Below are positions 1 through 12,929 of a DNA stretch of 64,000 bases, one piece after another. A program made the translations under genes and the position numbers. Below the pieces are notes generated by a model. It searched no databases. It was given only the letters and a program-made list of their open reading frames with translations, and was not told the DNA's origin. The stretch's first letter is position 1, and each line of letters opens with the position of its first letter. Source of the stretch: Liolophura sinensis (taxonomy: Eukaryota > Mollusca > Polyplacophora > Chitonida > Chitonidae); contig NC_088299.1 in assembly GCF_032854445.1 (NCBI RefSeq), positions 2,701,001 through 2,765,000 on the forward strand, written 5' to 3'.

Positions 1-500
1 CTAGCCACCAGACCTAACCAGTGAGCCCTAGCCTCCATACCAGGCATCCAGCCTTAACTAGTGAGCCCTTGCCTCCAGACATAATCAGTGAGCCCTTGCC
101 TCAAGTCCTAACCAGTAAGCCCTAGCCTCCAAACCTAAAGTGAGCCCTGGCCAAATACATAACCACTGAGCTCCGGCCTCCAGATCAAACCAGTGATCTC
201 TGGCCTCCAGATTCAACCAGTGATCTCTGGTCTCTCCTAACCAGTCAGCCTGGCTTCAAAACATAACCTAAACTAATCAGCCCTAGCTTTCAGACCAAAC
301 CAGTCCATCATAGCCTTCAAAGCTAACTAGTCAGACCAGGCCTCAATTCCTAGTCTTCGAACCAAACCAGTCAGAAAAGGCATCCAGACCTACCCAGTCA
401 GACCTACATTTTAGACCAAACCAGTCAACCCTGGCCTCCACTCCTAACAAGTCAGTCCTAGCCTTCAGGCCAAACCAGTCAGAAAAGGCCTTCAGACCAA
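1..500. repeat. degenerate short tandem repeat (about 28 bp period)
   Basis: Variants of 'ccagtgagccctagcctccagacctaa' recur from the first base to about 500, first as 'agtgagccctagcctcc' and later as 'accaaaccagtcag..ggcctcca'. Monomers differ by many substitutions, so this is an old minisatellite cut by the window edge. No gene is seen in it. Confidence 0.75.
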
Positions 501-1090
501 TGAAGGGTAACAAATAATTAACAGCTCACACACCTCCACTGTCTGCTTTCCCAATGTTTGTAATTAACCCATCACAACCCAATTTGACCTCATCAATCTT
601 CTCTTAGCCGCGTGTCTCACATGAAATCAAGTCATTAACTTCATGTATCACCTTCCGAAAAAATTAAGTGACATCTATTCTTTATCATACTTGTATATCA
701 CATCTATTACAACCCCATACAAATAATTTACATGCAGAAAACAGGAATAATGCAAAACACAAAGATATAAACTATATGTTGTTATTTTAATACATGCTTA
801 CATATAGCTCAAGGTACTTTACACGATTAGGTTCAATGTGTCTGCATACCCGGTAAGTTAGGAGGAACTGGCCCAGATTGTTTATGATCAAACAAAGATG
901 AATGTACACATGTGCTAAGAAAAGGTGCTAAGAATACATGCATATTCATTGTACCTGTGTGTACCCAAATGAAAATGTCTGCTGATAAGGCTGGCAATAT
1001 ACAAGTACATGTGTATTATGAATCGATTTTACAGTGTATTTAAACAAAGATGTGAAAGTAACAAGGCCTTTTGTGGAAGATTTATTTATC
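501..1090. other. non-coding, AT-rich, nothing recognised
   Basis: AT-rich sequence with stops in all frames, some 'catgtacatg'-type words and no recognisable domain or repeat family. Confidence 0.5.
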
Positions 1091-1094
1091 TGCT

Positions 1095-1190
1095 GTGTGT
1101 CTTACGCCACACTCAAGAATATTTCACTAAAAAGACTGTCATGGTGGAAGGAAACCGGTCAGAGACCAGGGGTAAACCATTCTCCGACTC
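1095..1190 (+). mobile_element. SINE tail fragment
   Basis: 'gtcttacgccacactcaagaatatttcact' followed by 'catggtggaaggaaaccggtcagagaccaggggtaaacc' matches the 3' body of the SINE family that recurs many times in the window. It is a decayed fragment without the tRNA-derived head. Confidence 0.55.
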
Positions 1191-1289
1191 CTTTCATGGA
1201 GGAGGTAGATGTGCAATTCTACATGCTATATTATGCAGATGGACACACAACAATAATGTGATGACAGATCACAATCACTGATACATCCA

Positions 1290-4200
1290 GGTCTAGCTGT
1301 ACAGAAGCCTTGTTCAGAAGCACACCCAGGATTGAACAGCAGCATGCAACAAGCTAGCTACACTACATGGAGGCATTCCCTAGAGCTCACAGTTTACAAT
1401 GACATGCCAGTAACAGGGGCTTGAGACTGTGTTACAACTGTGACACCCTAGCCCCTCTGTCTCCTCCTCCCCCACCCCCTATCCCCTCCCCTGTCAGGCA
1501 GACAGCCTCAGAAGCTGGCTGTACCCAGCAGGTCAGCATTAACCTGCCCCAGAGCTGGGTGACTCATACAGAATGATGCAGTGCTATGATCAGCCTCCTT
1601 CAGATTCCTCTGTTACAGAATGAGCTGGCGGATGGGCTGACTGGCTGCTAGCTTTGTGCTACACACCTCTGCCAGGCCAAGCAGGATGGCCAGTGACTGC
1701 TGGCATGTAATTTCATACCTCCAGACTGTGTGCATGTATGTATGTGTACAAGCAGCAATTAAACTGCCACACAAGAGCTCATCTGGTCTCTGAATTCCAC
1801 AATTAGGGCTATTTTTATAGGGAGAAACACCAAATAAATACACACCAATCACTCAGCTTTTGTACCCACTGTATGTAATTAGATGTGTGGCCAGGGAGTC
1901 GCTGTTGTAAAGGGCTTCTGTATGTTCACTTTGGTTACATTACCAAAGAGTAAAAAATTATCAGGGAACCGTTTCTTACTGTACTTCTATCAGCCTTTGG
2001 TAGTGTTTGGACAAACTTGGTGATTTATAAAAAAAAAATGTTTTCAGAATGTTTCACTATAACATTAAGAAGGGAAAGCTACACGTTCCACAGATACACG
2101 TGCATATATCTGGTAGAGGTCATAATGTCTAAATTATCAATGCAGGGCAGAGAGCAGATGTATATGTATACAGCTTCTTCACCAAAGATCAAAACCTTCA
2201 TCATTACATGTATATCAATGGTTTTGAGAAACCCCAGCATCAAACTTTTTTATAAATGTTCATTAAGCCTCAGGTGTACAAGGTGACAACGGCAAGGCTC
2301 CATAAAATGTTATTCTGGGACTAAATGCATAGAAATTGGCACAACTTGATAATTTGGAGAAAAAAAACGAAACTCAATGGAAAACCCTCAAAATTAAGTC
2401 TTCTTAAAAGTAAGTCAAAAACCTGGTAATTAAAAACAAACGAACCTATATCATCACAGAATAAAGAGGTCTACATCTTCAAATCATGATCAATTCATAA
2501 TGCACGAAAATGCTGGGAAATTCCACATGATTCTGATTCGCAGACACGGTCTGGGACAACAGGTACTTGACCTTAGTACTAATAAAATATGCATTACCTG
2601 GTAAGAATCTCAATGTCTAAGCAAAGGTGTACCGTTTATTACATGTAATTCTGTCTTAGAGAGGTTAGTGTCATAGCATGGACACCACATGGTACAGTAC
2701 ATCAGCTCAAAAGTTGATTTTAGTCAATTTCTGTGGACCGACAACTGCTGACTCAGCAGACGTACTTTTCTACAACTCAAGCATCCAATTGTATCCAGTT
2801 GTCAAAACCAGAGTTTTGTACACCTTTTTTGACTGTTACATAACATAACTGTTACATGTAAGTTGACTTTGTTGAGTCGGAACCAGTTGCTTACCATTGA
2901 AAGATGACATACATGTATGCTTGGCTTTGGGTGCTCTATACACAGATACCAGACACTTGACCAATGAGGATGAGGTTTAGTCCTCAGCCCCTTTGTAGCC
3001 ATATGTTGGATGGTTTGTCACATGCTTGGTGATAGGTGGTGTTCGAATGAGAATTATAGAGGGATGAGATTCCACTCTGAATGCCTCATATCTGTGCCCC
3101 ATCCGCATGTCTTCTGGAACAACCTACTACCTACAAACCTTGATTCCTCTGTGTCCACAAAGCCGACCCAAATCGCCCAAGAGAAAAATATTCCTTTGTA
3201 CTACAATGTTAAACAGGAATTAACAAAATAATACATGTGACAAGGGCACACATGTACATGTGTTTATGCAGCCAACCATCAATGCTTGAGCCAGTAACGC
3301 ATGTAACAGAGAGTAAAGGTATTACTGTATAAAATGAATGTATAAAAACATGCATGAGAATCCATCTCATTGTGCCAATAAAATATAGTGACAAATCTGA
3401 CCAGGCAAAGGACATTGGACAAAATTAAAACCTACATGTAATTATATACAACACTAGTGAAATAATTTTAGCCACTGTATTTCACCTAAAGGTTGGAATG
3501 TAAAAATGAAATGAAATGAAATTTCAGTACTTTAAGGTCTTAAAAAGATACTTTGATTCTAGCATTTGAGTTTTTCTGATAAAAAGTTAATCAAACTTTA
3601 AAGTGGCCATGTAAGGCAAATTTATTTTAAAATAAGCCACCTGAATAACGCTTAAACTTCCAGTGAACATACACAGGTATGTTTTTATCAACCACTACAT
3701 ACATAGATCTCCTTATAACCATAACGAATTAACAACAATTATGAAGGCTCCTCACTAGTAGGAGTTCCAATTCTTGAATCTCCAGCCTGCTTTTAGCTCA
3801 GGACGATCCAATATTAATTTAGTTGTTACAGGTCAGAAAAGTAAATTACTTTATCAGCTTCACTGACTTATTACACATGCTGTACAAACAAATTAGTTAA
3901 CTACACGCTGTCTGCTCCTGACCTTGAATCTATCATTACAAGGGCTTCACAAGCTTAATTACATGCACTATTTATAATTATTTATATAGGCTTGAAGTAT
4001 TTTGCATTATGTGAATTCTGGTGATGAAATGATGTTTTCCACTTGTCTGAGTTTCGCTTGATGTATCCCTGCAACTTGTTACATCAAACAGAAAGGGCAG
4101 AAACTGGCAACAGAGATAAACAAATGCTCAGAATTTATCTGCTTCTTTGCCTCAAATAGATATTGACAGTTTTAAACAATTTCCTAATCTATAGATAATG

Positions 4201-5030
4201 TACATAGGTATTTATGTACCCCCACCCCAACCCCACTTCACACACACCCTTCATCAGCATATGTTTATTGTTAGCTCACAGCATGTCATTAGACCATCAC
4301 AGCTGTTACTTGTCTCTATCTTATCATACATATATCTGACATAAAGTGTTCAATGTCTAGAACTTCTATGTGTGCAGGCCTCATAAAGTAATTGAAATGT
4401 TAATCACCGTCTGTCTCATCTGTCCACCACGCGCCATCCCAGCCCAATCTGTCCACCTGATAATTTTTATACACATACTGACATATGGCCTTACAAGTAG
4501 ACTAACTTATATGCATCCAAGAGGCATTAACTGAAAATTCTTTTTGTATGCAGCAGACATGGGTTCAATTCCATGTCCAGTCAAACATAAAACTTCCCGA
4601 TTTGGCATATCTTGTTTTTTTTTGTGTGTGTTGTGTGGTGGAAAGAGAGGTGGTGAAGGGGAAAGGGGGATGTCTTTTTCCAGAAGGCAGATATTGGGGG
4701 AGGGGGGGGGGGCACAGAGCAGGCGTTCAAAGCAAAATCTCAGAACTATAGTTTTTGTTTCACAGAACACAGATACAAGAGACTCACTAATGAGGAGGCA
4801 GGCAAACACTGTACATCAGCTACATTTTCCATATGTGTCAGAACTGAGAGTATGGGATACAAAGACAGTGTACCACATCCCACTTCAACAACATACCAAC
4901 ATTAACTATAGCTTGTGCATGCAGTATTAGTGCTGAAGTCAGACTACACAATACTGGTGGACTAACAATAACCCTTCATCTCAGCCAGGTATTAATTCCA
5001 AGAAAGACAAGCTATGGATCGGGGAGCAGC
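1290..5030. other. non-coding stretch, no gene recognised
   Basis: AT-rich sequence with a pyrimidine-rich tract at 1,455-1,495, a poly-G run near 4,697 and scattered 'acatgta' words. It may hold introns of the minus-strand gene whose first coding exon is at 7.0-7.4 kb. I could not identify exons. A short open stretch on the minus strand at 1,613-1,710 looks protein-like but has no recognised domain or clear splice pair. Confidence 0.4.
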
Positions 5031-5189
5031 ACCACAGGGCTACAGAAAAAACAACTGAATTTGCCACATGAGCTCCTTGTTTCTGCGAAGATTTCGGGAC
5101 GAACAGACATGACGAAGAGGCAGGCTTGAAGTGAAATGAAAATATGGAGTTTCCTGGGTGACCTGAAATGAACAAGACTTACCCTTGAC

Positions 5190-5275
5190 CATCAATGTGC
5201 TTCCTGGTCTGACAGCTGCTTGGGGCCTGATTGCACCTACCAGAGAACCATCTGGGGCTAGTACTATCTCCCTGG
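5190..5275 (-). CDS. candidate internal coding exon, unknown protein
   Basis: Read on the minus strand, an open segment containing 'EIVLAPDGSLVGAIRPQ' runs into the donor 'aag|ggtaagt' near 5,187, a good splice site. Possible acceptors ('ccagcag', 'cataccag') lie at 5,265-5,290. The composition looks like real protein, but a second frame is also open over the same span, so the frame is not certain. It lies on the same strand as the exon at 7.0-7.4 kb and could be a later exon of that gene. I recognise no family. Confidence 0.35.
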
Positions 5276-5639
5276 TATGTGGAATGTATCTGCTGGCAGC
5301 CAGCACAGCATAAAGACTGTGCCTTACACACATTCCCATCTACATGCTCTCACAGACAGTACCATCAGATGACAGCACCCTGCATGATGAGAGAACACAG
5401 CAGAGGGATGCAGGAACCAGGCACCTCCTACACTGACTAGCCTACAGCCAGCAGGCAGCAGGCCCTCTGATCCTCAGTCAGACGGAGCCCATGATCAATG
5501 CTTACACATAGGACTTCTCCAGCCAGCCAATACAGACATGAATGACCGACAGTGCTTCCCTCATTCACAGCGCTTCTGCATTTGATACAATGCAGCGCTT
5601 GCCGCCACGTGGGTCGGGCTTCCCCATCCCAATACAGAT

Positions 5640-6235
5640 CACCCAACACTCACTCACCCACCCACCCACTGCTCATATAAGAATCAAAGAAAGCCTACGG
5701 GTGAGGCTCTCAATTGATGACTCAATGGTAGCATTGCCCTGCCTCTAACTCCACAAGAACTACATGAAGAAACACTGTGCACCCAGAACTACCATGAAGG
5801 CATACAATGTATCCTTTGCTATTGGTGACAAAGAGGATTGTGTAGCATTTTGTCATGTCTAGGTTGACATGTAGATGAACATATGACTGCGAGTGCAGCC
5901 AAATATTACCTGCAGTTTTGACTGGGATGGTCAATGGTTGAATTGTACAGATCTGTTGGTGTATTATAACAACAGAAACACTCCATGAAATGTGATCCAG
6001 GCCTATGCACATGTATACATTGTACATATGTACTTGGCCCTTTGAAATGTACATCACATTTCAACTGATTCAGTTACTGACTACACTTAATTACATGTAG
6101 GTACTGCAGTCACATATATACAAATAAAATGTATACCAGACTAACTTAGACTGGTCATAAATACATGCAAATATATGAATTTCGGTGTAAACATTATCCT
6201 ACAATCTCCATATTTTTTGGAAGTAAAATTCGGTT
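5640..6235. other. non-coding, nothing recognised
   Basis: A short 'cactcacccacccaccc' run is followed by AT-rich sequence with several 'acatgta' words. No ORF with protein-like composition. Confidence 0.4.
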
Positions 6236-6238
6236 TCC

Positions 6239-6362
6239 TTTCATTCAGGTCTATACATGACATCAAGGTCTCCCAGATGCATGGGTGATGCATGGGCCTA
6301 CCTTTCATTCTCGTCCATGCATGACATCAAGGTCTCCCAGATGCATGAGCTATGCACTGGCC
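6239..6362. repeat. two-copy tandem repeat (about 62 bp)
   Basis: 'tttcattc..catgacatcaaggtctcccagatgcatg' occurs twice back to back (about 6,239 and 6,302) with few differences. Confidence 0.7.
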
Positions 6363-7017
6363 AAAGTCATGACATTTCCAAAGAACAGGGACACCTTGAG
6401 TCAGTAATCAGATTTCTAACCATCTGTCAAAATTAACTTCAGCAACAAGTGGATATTTATCTGCAAACCACAAAATAACCAACCCAAAATTATTAACCAT
6501 AATGACTCCACCATAGGAGAATAATATGTGTTAATCTGCTTACAGAAATAAGATCCAGTCAATAGTGCCAGTTGCCTTTAAAGCAGAAGAAGGGAAATGT
6601 CCAATAAGTTAACACGGGAAAAAAGCCAGACTAACTCAATGGTCTTCTCCAAGTCAAGAATATTTCTCTTATTACTTCGTCAACAGACACACACACAAAA
6701 AAAACCCAGCTCTCCTTTCACTTAATACAGAAGAAATCCCTCTGGTTGAACAAGAACTTAATAGGAAACCTAAAAGTCGTTATAACAGGGGGAAGGGAAG
6801 GAGTCAAACTAAGACGCATACCGTAGCCACGAACACGATCCACAAAATGGCGCCTTCAAGTACACTTAACTAAATGTACAAGAGACTCTCAGAAGAAAAA
6901 TTGCCTTCATACATGATATTCCGGCCTGAGCAATTCATCCTATCACCTCCCCTGAAGAACAAAACTTCAGTTGTACATGTTGATAAAGACTTTGTGAGTA
7001 CTGAATGACAAACTTAC

Positions 7018-7422
7018 TATTCCAGGTTTGATGCTCTGTAAATCCTTGTTTGAGAGGTCTGATGAAGAACTCTCGCGATCAGGACTATTCACGCCACTAC
7101 GTTCCGAGTACGAAATGTAACGTGTCACATTGGATCCTGGAGATGGTGAACGTTCCCCGTTCGAAAACGAATTTTTATCCGCTCCTGAAGTCACAGTTGA
7201 ACGACTGGGACTATTTCTGTTTTCGTACTTTGCCTTCTCGATGCTGTTGTTCAAATCAGCCTCTCTGCGGAAACTTGACCTCTGTAACAATTTGGCTTTA
7301 TCCGGCTTTTCTGGAGTCGGTGGTGGCACGCGACCACTACCCTTGGTGGCTGCTGCTGGTGACTGTGCCGGGGACCGTGGCGGGGTACTCACTGATTGGG
7401 CTGTAGCCTGTCCTTCCGACAT
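7018..7422 (-). CDS. first coding exon of a Ser/Pro-rich protein (partial gene)
   Basis: The minus-strand ORF starts at ATG 7,422 and stays open for 135 codons to a strong donor ('ggaata|gtaagt', GT at 7,017-7,016), leaving phase 0. The product begins MSEGQATAQSVSTPPRSPAQ. It is rich in Ser, Pro and charged residues, with a 'PPPTPEKPDKAKLLQRSSFR' segment and several SP/TP sites, typical of an intrinsically disordered, phosphorylated N-terminus of a cytosolic scaffold or signalling protein. Beyond the donor the frame soon ends, as expected for intron. The sequence upstream on the minus strand (7,423-7,650) is a plausible 5' UTR and promoter. I do not recognise the family. Later exons must lie below 7,000 or outside the window. 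Confidence 0.7.
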
Positions 7423-7650
7423 TTTTTCCTGTTTCTCCAGTGTTTATGTAAATGAGGAGAGACTGAGGGGCCAGAGACAGAGAGAGCGAGTCAGCGAGAA
7501 ATACAGAAGGTAGCTGCAACTTTCCAGCGACTAGCGATGAATTAATCTGAGCCGAGAAGCTGTTGACTACCAAGCCCTCATGTCAGCTCTCACCCAAGCT
7601 GCTAGCGATTCCTCTGAAACTTGTCCCGTTAGTGGCCAAAGAAGAGTCAC
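7423..7650 (-). promoter_or_regulatory. probable 5' UTR / promoter of the 7.0-7.4 kb gene
   Basis: This stretch lies directly upstream (minus strand) of the first coding exon and is more CpG-rich than its surroundings. No clear TATA box is seen. The assignment rests mainly on position. Confidence 0.3.
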
Positions 7651-7659
7651 TGACTACAT

Positions 7660-10020
7660 GCAATTTGCTAGCCCTGCTTCAAACAACAGTTCCTAAAGTC
7701 TAACCTCCTCAATACAGGCTTCCAGGGTTCAACCCTGAAACTTAATACAGCTTCATATGTACTTAAAACCAGCCAACTTCATCTGGAGGAGAAAAAGGGG
7801 GAGTGGCCTGTCCTCCTTCACACATATACACACACATGTGGTCCTGGTTAAGGGAGGGTGGGTTAACTTGGTCTGGTAATCTATGAGCACTCTCCCCAAG
7901 GCCTTGACAGAATTACAGATTACTCCAGACTCTATTCCAGCAGTAATAGCTGCTGTGTGTACGCCAATGATATCATATCTACTTGACATCAACAGCACTT
8001 ATATGTTATAAACATACATGTACTAAGCAAGCCCAGATTTCTGATCCAGGTCAAAATTAACCAGCAATGTTACAAAAACAAAAAAAAAACAAAAAATTAA
8101 AGACCAGGCAGTTTATAGTTTTAATGGAGCATGTAAATAAGGTACATTAAGGGTAAGTTAATATAAATATTTAAAGAAAGACATCTATATGAAAAAGTTG
8201 TGTATGTACTGTATACATGTACATAGATGTAAAACAGATAACATACACTCATCCAACACATAAGCATATCAATCACCCATGGAGTGTGTGTGTGTGGGGG
8301 GGGGGGGGGGAGGGGGGAGGGGGCTGCAATGTGCATTGCAGCATGCTTTAAACTCTATTTCACCAAGAGATACGTGTAATATGTATGTGTGTAGCTGGAT
8401 ATGAAGTCATTCAGCTCTGCCTCCTACATGTATGTCACATGTGTGGGAGTATTTATCACAGGCCCTATATCAGCTTAAGGCAGACATAGGACCAAGGTTC
8501 CACAGATACTCAGACCTGCAGGAAGTGAAATCTGAGCTTAACCAAACTCCTGAAGTACCCATACTACTCTGATGAAAATGTGTACATGTGTCTAATACTT
8601 GTACACATATGTGAAAATAGTTCACACCACAGAACATGCAGCCTTATGTCACCCTACTTATGTCACACCAACTAACATTATATAACTGTAAATGTACTGC
8701 CTAATACTATGCATATACATGAAATTATTACTACAGTTGACAAAGCTTGGGTGTTCTTTTTTTTTTTTTTGGGTCTGAACAAGTAAGTCTTCAAATTTTT
8801 GCTTTACATCCAAACTGTCAGCAGTGCAATTCACCTAGGTTGAGTTCACCATTATTTTTAACATTACCTTAGTGATTCATGTCATAACTGCCTCCTTGTA
8901 TCATGATATTAAGGTCATCATTTAAAATATGTTTCTTGTGGGGCAACCTGGCTCCCCATTCCCCCCCCCCACCCCCGGGAAAAAGACCTTACTCTTATGT
9001 TTTTATTCGGCTTTTGTTGATGGAATTTTCACATTCTATTTTCCTTTCTATGTTAATTTCTCTAAAATCAATATCTCTTTCACTGGCCAGAACAGAAAAC
9101 AAAATATTCCCCACCCTCCGACCCAACCTTACTTCACAGGGTAGGGTTACCTTCAGCTAGAGGACAATGAACATGAGACTCCACCACCCACATGTACATG
9201 CAGAGTCTGGTTCTTACACTAGCCTCTGCTTGCTGAGCAATAAACCAAAAGCCTGAGCAATAAACCGAAAGCAAAAGTTGGTCATGTTATTCGACTTGCA
9301 CATTCTTAAATAACGATCTATAAGCATTGAGATGTACTTGGAAAGTAGGGGGATTTCCTACTGTTTAAAATGTAACCGCAAGCACCAAAAGTACTGTATT
9401 ATCACACTTACACGTATCTGCCTCTGAAACTTTCCAGTCTAAATTCTTACTTACTGTTATTCTATTTCACCTTTTCACATGTTTGCAAGGTGTTTATTCA
9501 GACATATTCTGAAGGCATTATTCTGTGTAGACGAAAAAATGATGCCTTCTGTGCACATTGAAATTGGCCAATCCAACCAATGCCGTTTTGTGTACACAAT
9601 AAAATCACAAATGTGTATAAACTATGCTGAAAGCTGTTCTTTCATTTGCAAAAAAAGGTTGAGGGAATAAGGTATATACTTGTGGGCCATTTGCCATATA
9701 CAATTTGACTGTTATTTGACACCATCCGTATATAATATACATGTACATGTCTGTCTATAGATACACAGATCTGCACATACAGTGTATGCATACACCGGAC
9801 AGCCAGCTATCTGTGTCAATCATATACATATATGTAGCCATAAGTCTATCAGGATTATTTAATTAATAAGAGAGGAAAGCTTTTAGTACAGAATACATAA
9901 TTAATTAGATGCTTGATTATTAACAACTGACATATGCCTCATTTAGACTGAGCTGTACCCGAAATAAAAAAAAAAACTCACATGTCAATTTCCTTGACCT
10001 TCAACAGCTAGATTTCATCT
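7660..10020. other. non-coding stretch
   Basis: AT-rich with homopolymer runs (poly-G near 8,297, poly-T near 8,757, poly-C near 8,962), a 19-bp duplication 'gagcaataaaccraaagcc' at 9,236-9,272 and many 'catgtacatg' words. No gene recognised. Confidence 0.4.
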
Positions 10021-10024
10021 TATC

Positions 10025-10175
10025 TTCTTCTTATTGGTGTTTTATGCCTTACTCAAGAATATTTCACTTACACGACAATGGCCAGCATTATGGTTTGTGG
10101 AAACCGGGCACAGCTCGGAGGAAACCCATGACCATCCGGAGGTTGCTGGAAGACCTTCCCACATATGGCCAGTAA
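10025..10175 (+). mobile_element. SINE tail fragment
   Basis: 'ttcttattggtgttttatgccttactcaagaatatttcacttacacgac' followed by 'ggccagcattatgg..ggaaaccgggca..cccatgaccatccggaggttgctgg' is a fairly full copy of the tail part of the window's main SINE family. Confidence 0.75.
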
Positions 10176-10329
10176 AGTTGCTTACACACTCACTGACACT
10201 TGGACAGGACAACTCACAAATGTGGTTCTTAGCTGAATACAAGAAACTAAGAAGTTATGAATTTGGAAAGAGTCAAACCTCACTTTGTACGTTTGTACTT
10301 AGAATACTGCAACTCCCTACATAACACAT

Positions 10330-11520
10330 TTATACGTATGTATAATTTCTTAAAGAATGCATGAAACGCTTGGTTTTTATGTCTTAAGATGGACTACACA
10401 TGTATAAATGATGTGGCCTTGTTAGCATATAAAAGTACACACAAGCTTCTCACCTCCCTTCTTGGGGCATAAAAGTGGCTTTATACTACACTTTTCCTAA
10501 GGTCCCACAAAAATTATAAAGCAGCCTGCCAGGGTGACATCAACTGGAATACCTTTTCGTGTATCCTTTAAAACTTCGTTGACCCCCAAACTTTCACAAA
10601 TTACTTTTCTCGCAACTTTAATGCCATATACATTTTTTTTTTAGTAGACCAAGTTGCTTGCCTATGTCTACTGATTCTTCAGGTCTAAAACCAGGGCACT
10701 AGGCCATCATCATAAAACTCTTTGTTGGTGGCGATGTGGGTGGAAAAAGGGTCGCTCACTTTGTTTCTTTTGTTTTTCAAAGTCTGACTGATGAAAGACG
10801 TAGGCATTTTTAAGAAACAAACATTTTTCTTCATGGCCTTAGAGATAATTTTAGCCCAACCTTTTTGTCTTTATGAAATAAACAAATACATATGTAAATG
10901 CAAGTGAAATGAAACACTATATATGGCACACCCCGTTCACTTAGCAAATGTGAAGTACTGATGTAAAGATCACTATTCAGTCAAAGGTATGTACTTACCG
11001 CTGGAAATATCAGTTTCGATATGGGCATTTTCGTGTCACGGCCAAGCGAATATGAAACAAAAGAAAGAAAAAATATCGAAGTATTAGCCCAACGACCTGA
11101 CTTTAAAGACCTAGCAGATGAAGGGTATAACCAATTCTGGTTTCATCTGGATACATACTAGTCAGAGACAAAAACACATGCGGTATGGCTATGATATATG
11201 ACAAACAGGAATATTAACAGCTGTTATTAGACCCAGCTGTAAACTGACCCAAATTTATGCAGTAGTCATCGATAATCTCTCCATAATTACACAATTTGTG
11301 TCACGGGCAAATGAGATGGCAATTAAATAAACGGCGACGTGTACACAATCATGCGATAAGGTATTCAAATGTTTTCAATGTGCTAGAAAAATGCAGTCTA
11401 CCCGTTTTGCATTCCATAGTAATACAACATTTATTATACCAGTCAAAGCCACATAAAAGCATGTACTCCAGGGGCATCAAAATAAAGCAACAAATTCACC
11501 CAAATGTTTAATTTGTTTCT
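10330..11520. other. non-coding, nothing recognised
   Basis: AT-rich with no coding-like ORF and no recognised repeat beyond short homopolymers. Confidence 0.4.
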
Positions 11521-11526
11521 TACGTG

Positions 11527-11850
11527 TGAGTGTTTTTAACGTAATACTCAATAATTTTTCACTTATACAAGGGCAACTGCTAAGACTTTTATGGGTGGAG
11601 AAAACTAAAGCTCCTGGTGAAAACCACCGACCTATGCCGAGTTACTGACAAACTTCCATATGTGAGGCATATATATCATACTGATGGAAGGAAAATGGTT
11701 TCCAGTGAATTTCTTGCAAGACAAAAGTCCACTCTCAATATTTTTTGTCACCATAACCCTGAAAACAAAGCCGAGGAATCAAAAAAAGTCCCTGTATAAG
11801 AAGGGGATTAAACTCATGCCTCCAGTGACTCATGACTGAAAGTCCAGCAT
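11527..11850 (+). mobile_element. SINE-like fragment of a second family (probable)
   Basis: 'gtgagtgtttttaacgtaatactcaataatttttcacttatacaagggc' resembles the 3' part of the second SINE family seen more fully at 49.6-50.0 kb. The rest is too diverged to bound well. Confidence 0.4.
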
Positions 11851-12780
11851 CTAAACCAATTTGACATGGCGAATTCCACACAAATGTTCAAAGGTAAAAT
11901 AAACAAGAAAGATCAGTCAAGTTATCATTATCAGGACACCAATTGTTAAGCGACACATGTTTATTATATATGGTGACAGTGCAAGTCTGGCAAACTCTTT
12001 TGCCAGCCACCCGTCCTCCCACCCTTTGCAGGGGTAATTCTTCCGAACAGATGGGGAATACATCTGAAGATGGGCTGATAAAAATTCACCATTAGGGCCC
12101 TACCCACAGAACTGCTCTATTTAAAAATGAAAATTACAACAACAGCGCATCGAAGCCGTCAAGTTCACCAAGTCTTGTCTGAGCTCCGAACGAATACTGG
12201 TTCATAATCTCTGCCACACTAATAGGATGGTCCACAGTGTAAAAAATCCTGATGTGACAGTCGCATACTTATCAAGAACAGCGGAGGCACTCTTTGTGAG
12301 CGCATAAATGCCTGTACTACCAATGTATGTTATTGGCTAACATCAAATCAACCTGCGAAACTGAAGTGTGTTGAAAATACATGTAGTTTCAGTTCTACAT
12401 GTTTTAACTGTCAACATTTATCATGCAAAGTGATGTATATGTAATAAATTCACTTAAGACTGATCACCCCGACTTTATTTTAATCTAAATTAAAACAAAA
12501 CTAACTGGGTGGTGATTAGAACTGTTTATACATGTATCTCGAAGGTAGCTTTTTTGACTCAATCCGAAGGTTTGATGCCACTGTCTTCACTGACCACAGA
12601 TCTCAGCCAGGTGCCGGTCACTCAGATTAGCTGCCAAGACCATGTTGAGAATGGCTTCACAAAATCTGCACCCCATTTATGGTACTAAATTAGTACCTCA
12701 GTTATCTGCACCATTTTGTTTCTCTCAAACATCATCTGACGTACTTTTTGTAGTTGATGGCATTTGTTTGCCCTTGTTCT
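11850..12780. other. non-coding, nothing recognised
   Basis: Mixed-composition sequence without a protein-like ORF. No repeat family recognised. Confidence 0.35.
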
Positions 12781-12784
12781 GAGT

Positions 12785-12922
12785 GTTTGGTTTATTTATT
12801 TATTTGATTTGTGTTTCATGCCGTCCTCAAGAATATATCACTTATACGACCGCGGTCAGCATTATGGTGGGAGGGAACCGGGCAGCGCCCAGGGGAAACC
12901 CACGGCCATCCGCAGGTATGGC
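12785..12922 (+). mobile_element. SINE tail fragment
   Basis: 'tttatttatttatttgatttgtgtttcatgccgtcctcaagaatatatcacttatacgaccgcggtcagcattatggtgggagggaaccgggcagcg' is the main SINE family tail with its terminal 'attt' repeats. Confidence 0.8.
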
Positions 12923-12929
12923 CAGAGAT

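Noticed and set aside
4507-4930. ORFs on both strands around the poly-G tract
   Set aside because: Low-complexity Gly/Pro runs from a homopolymer-rich stretch, no splice signals and no domain.
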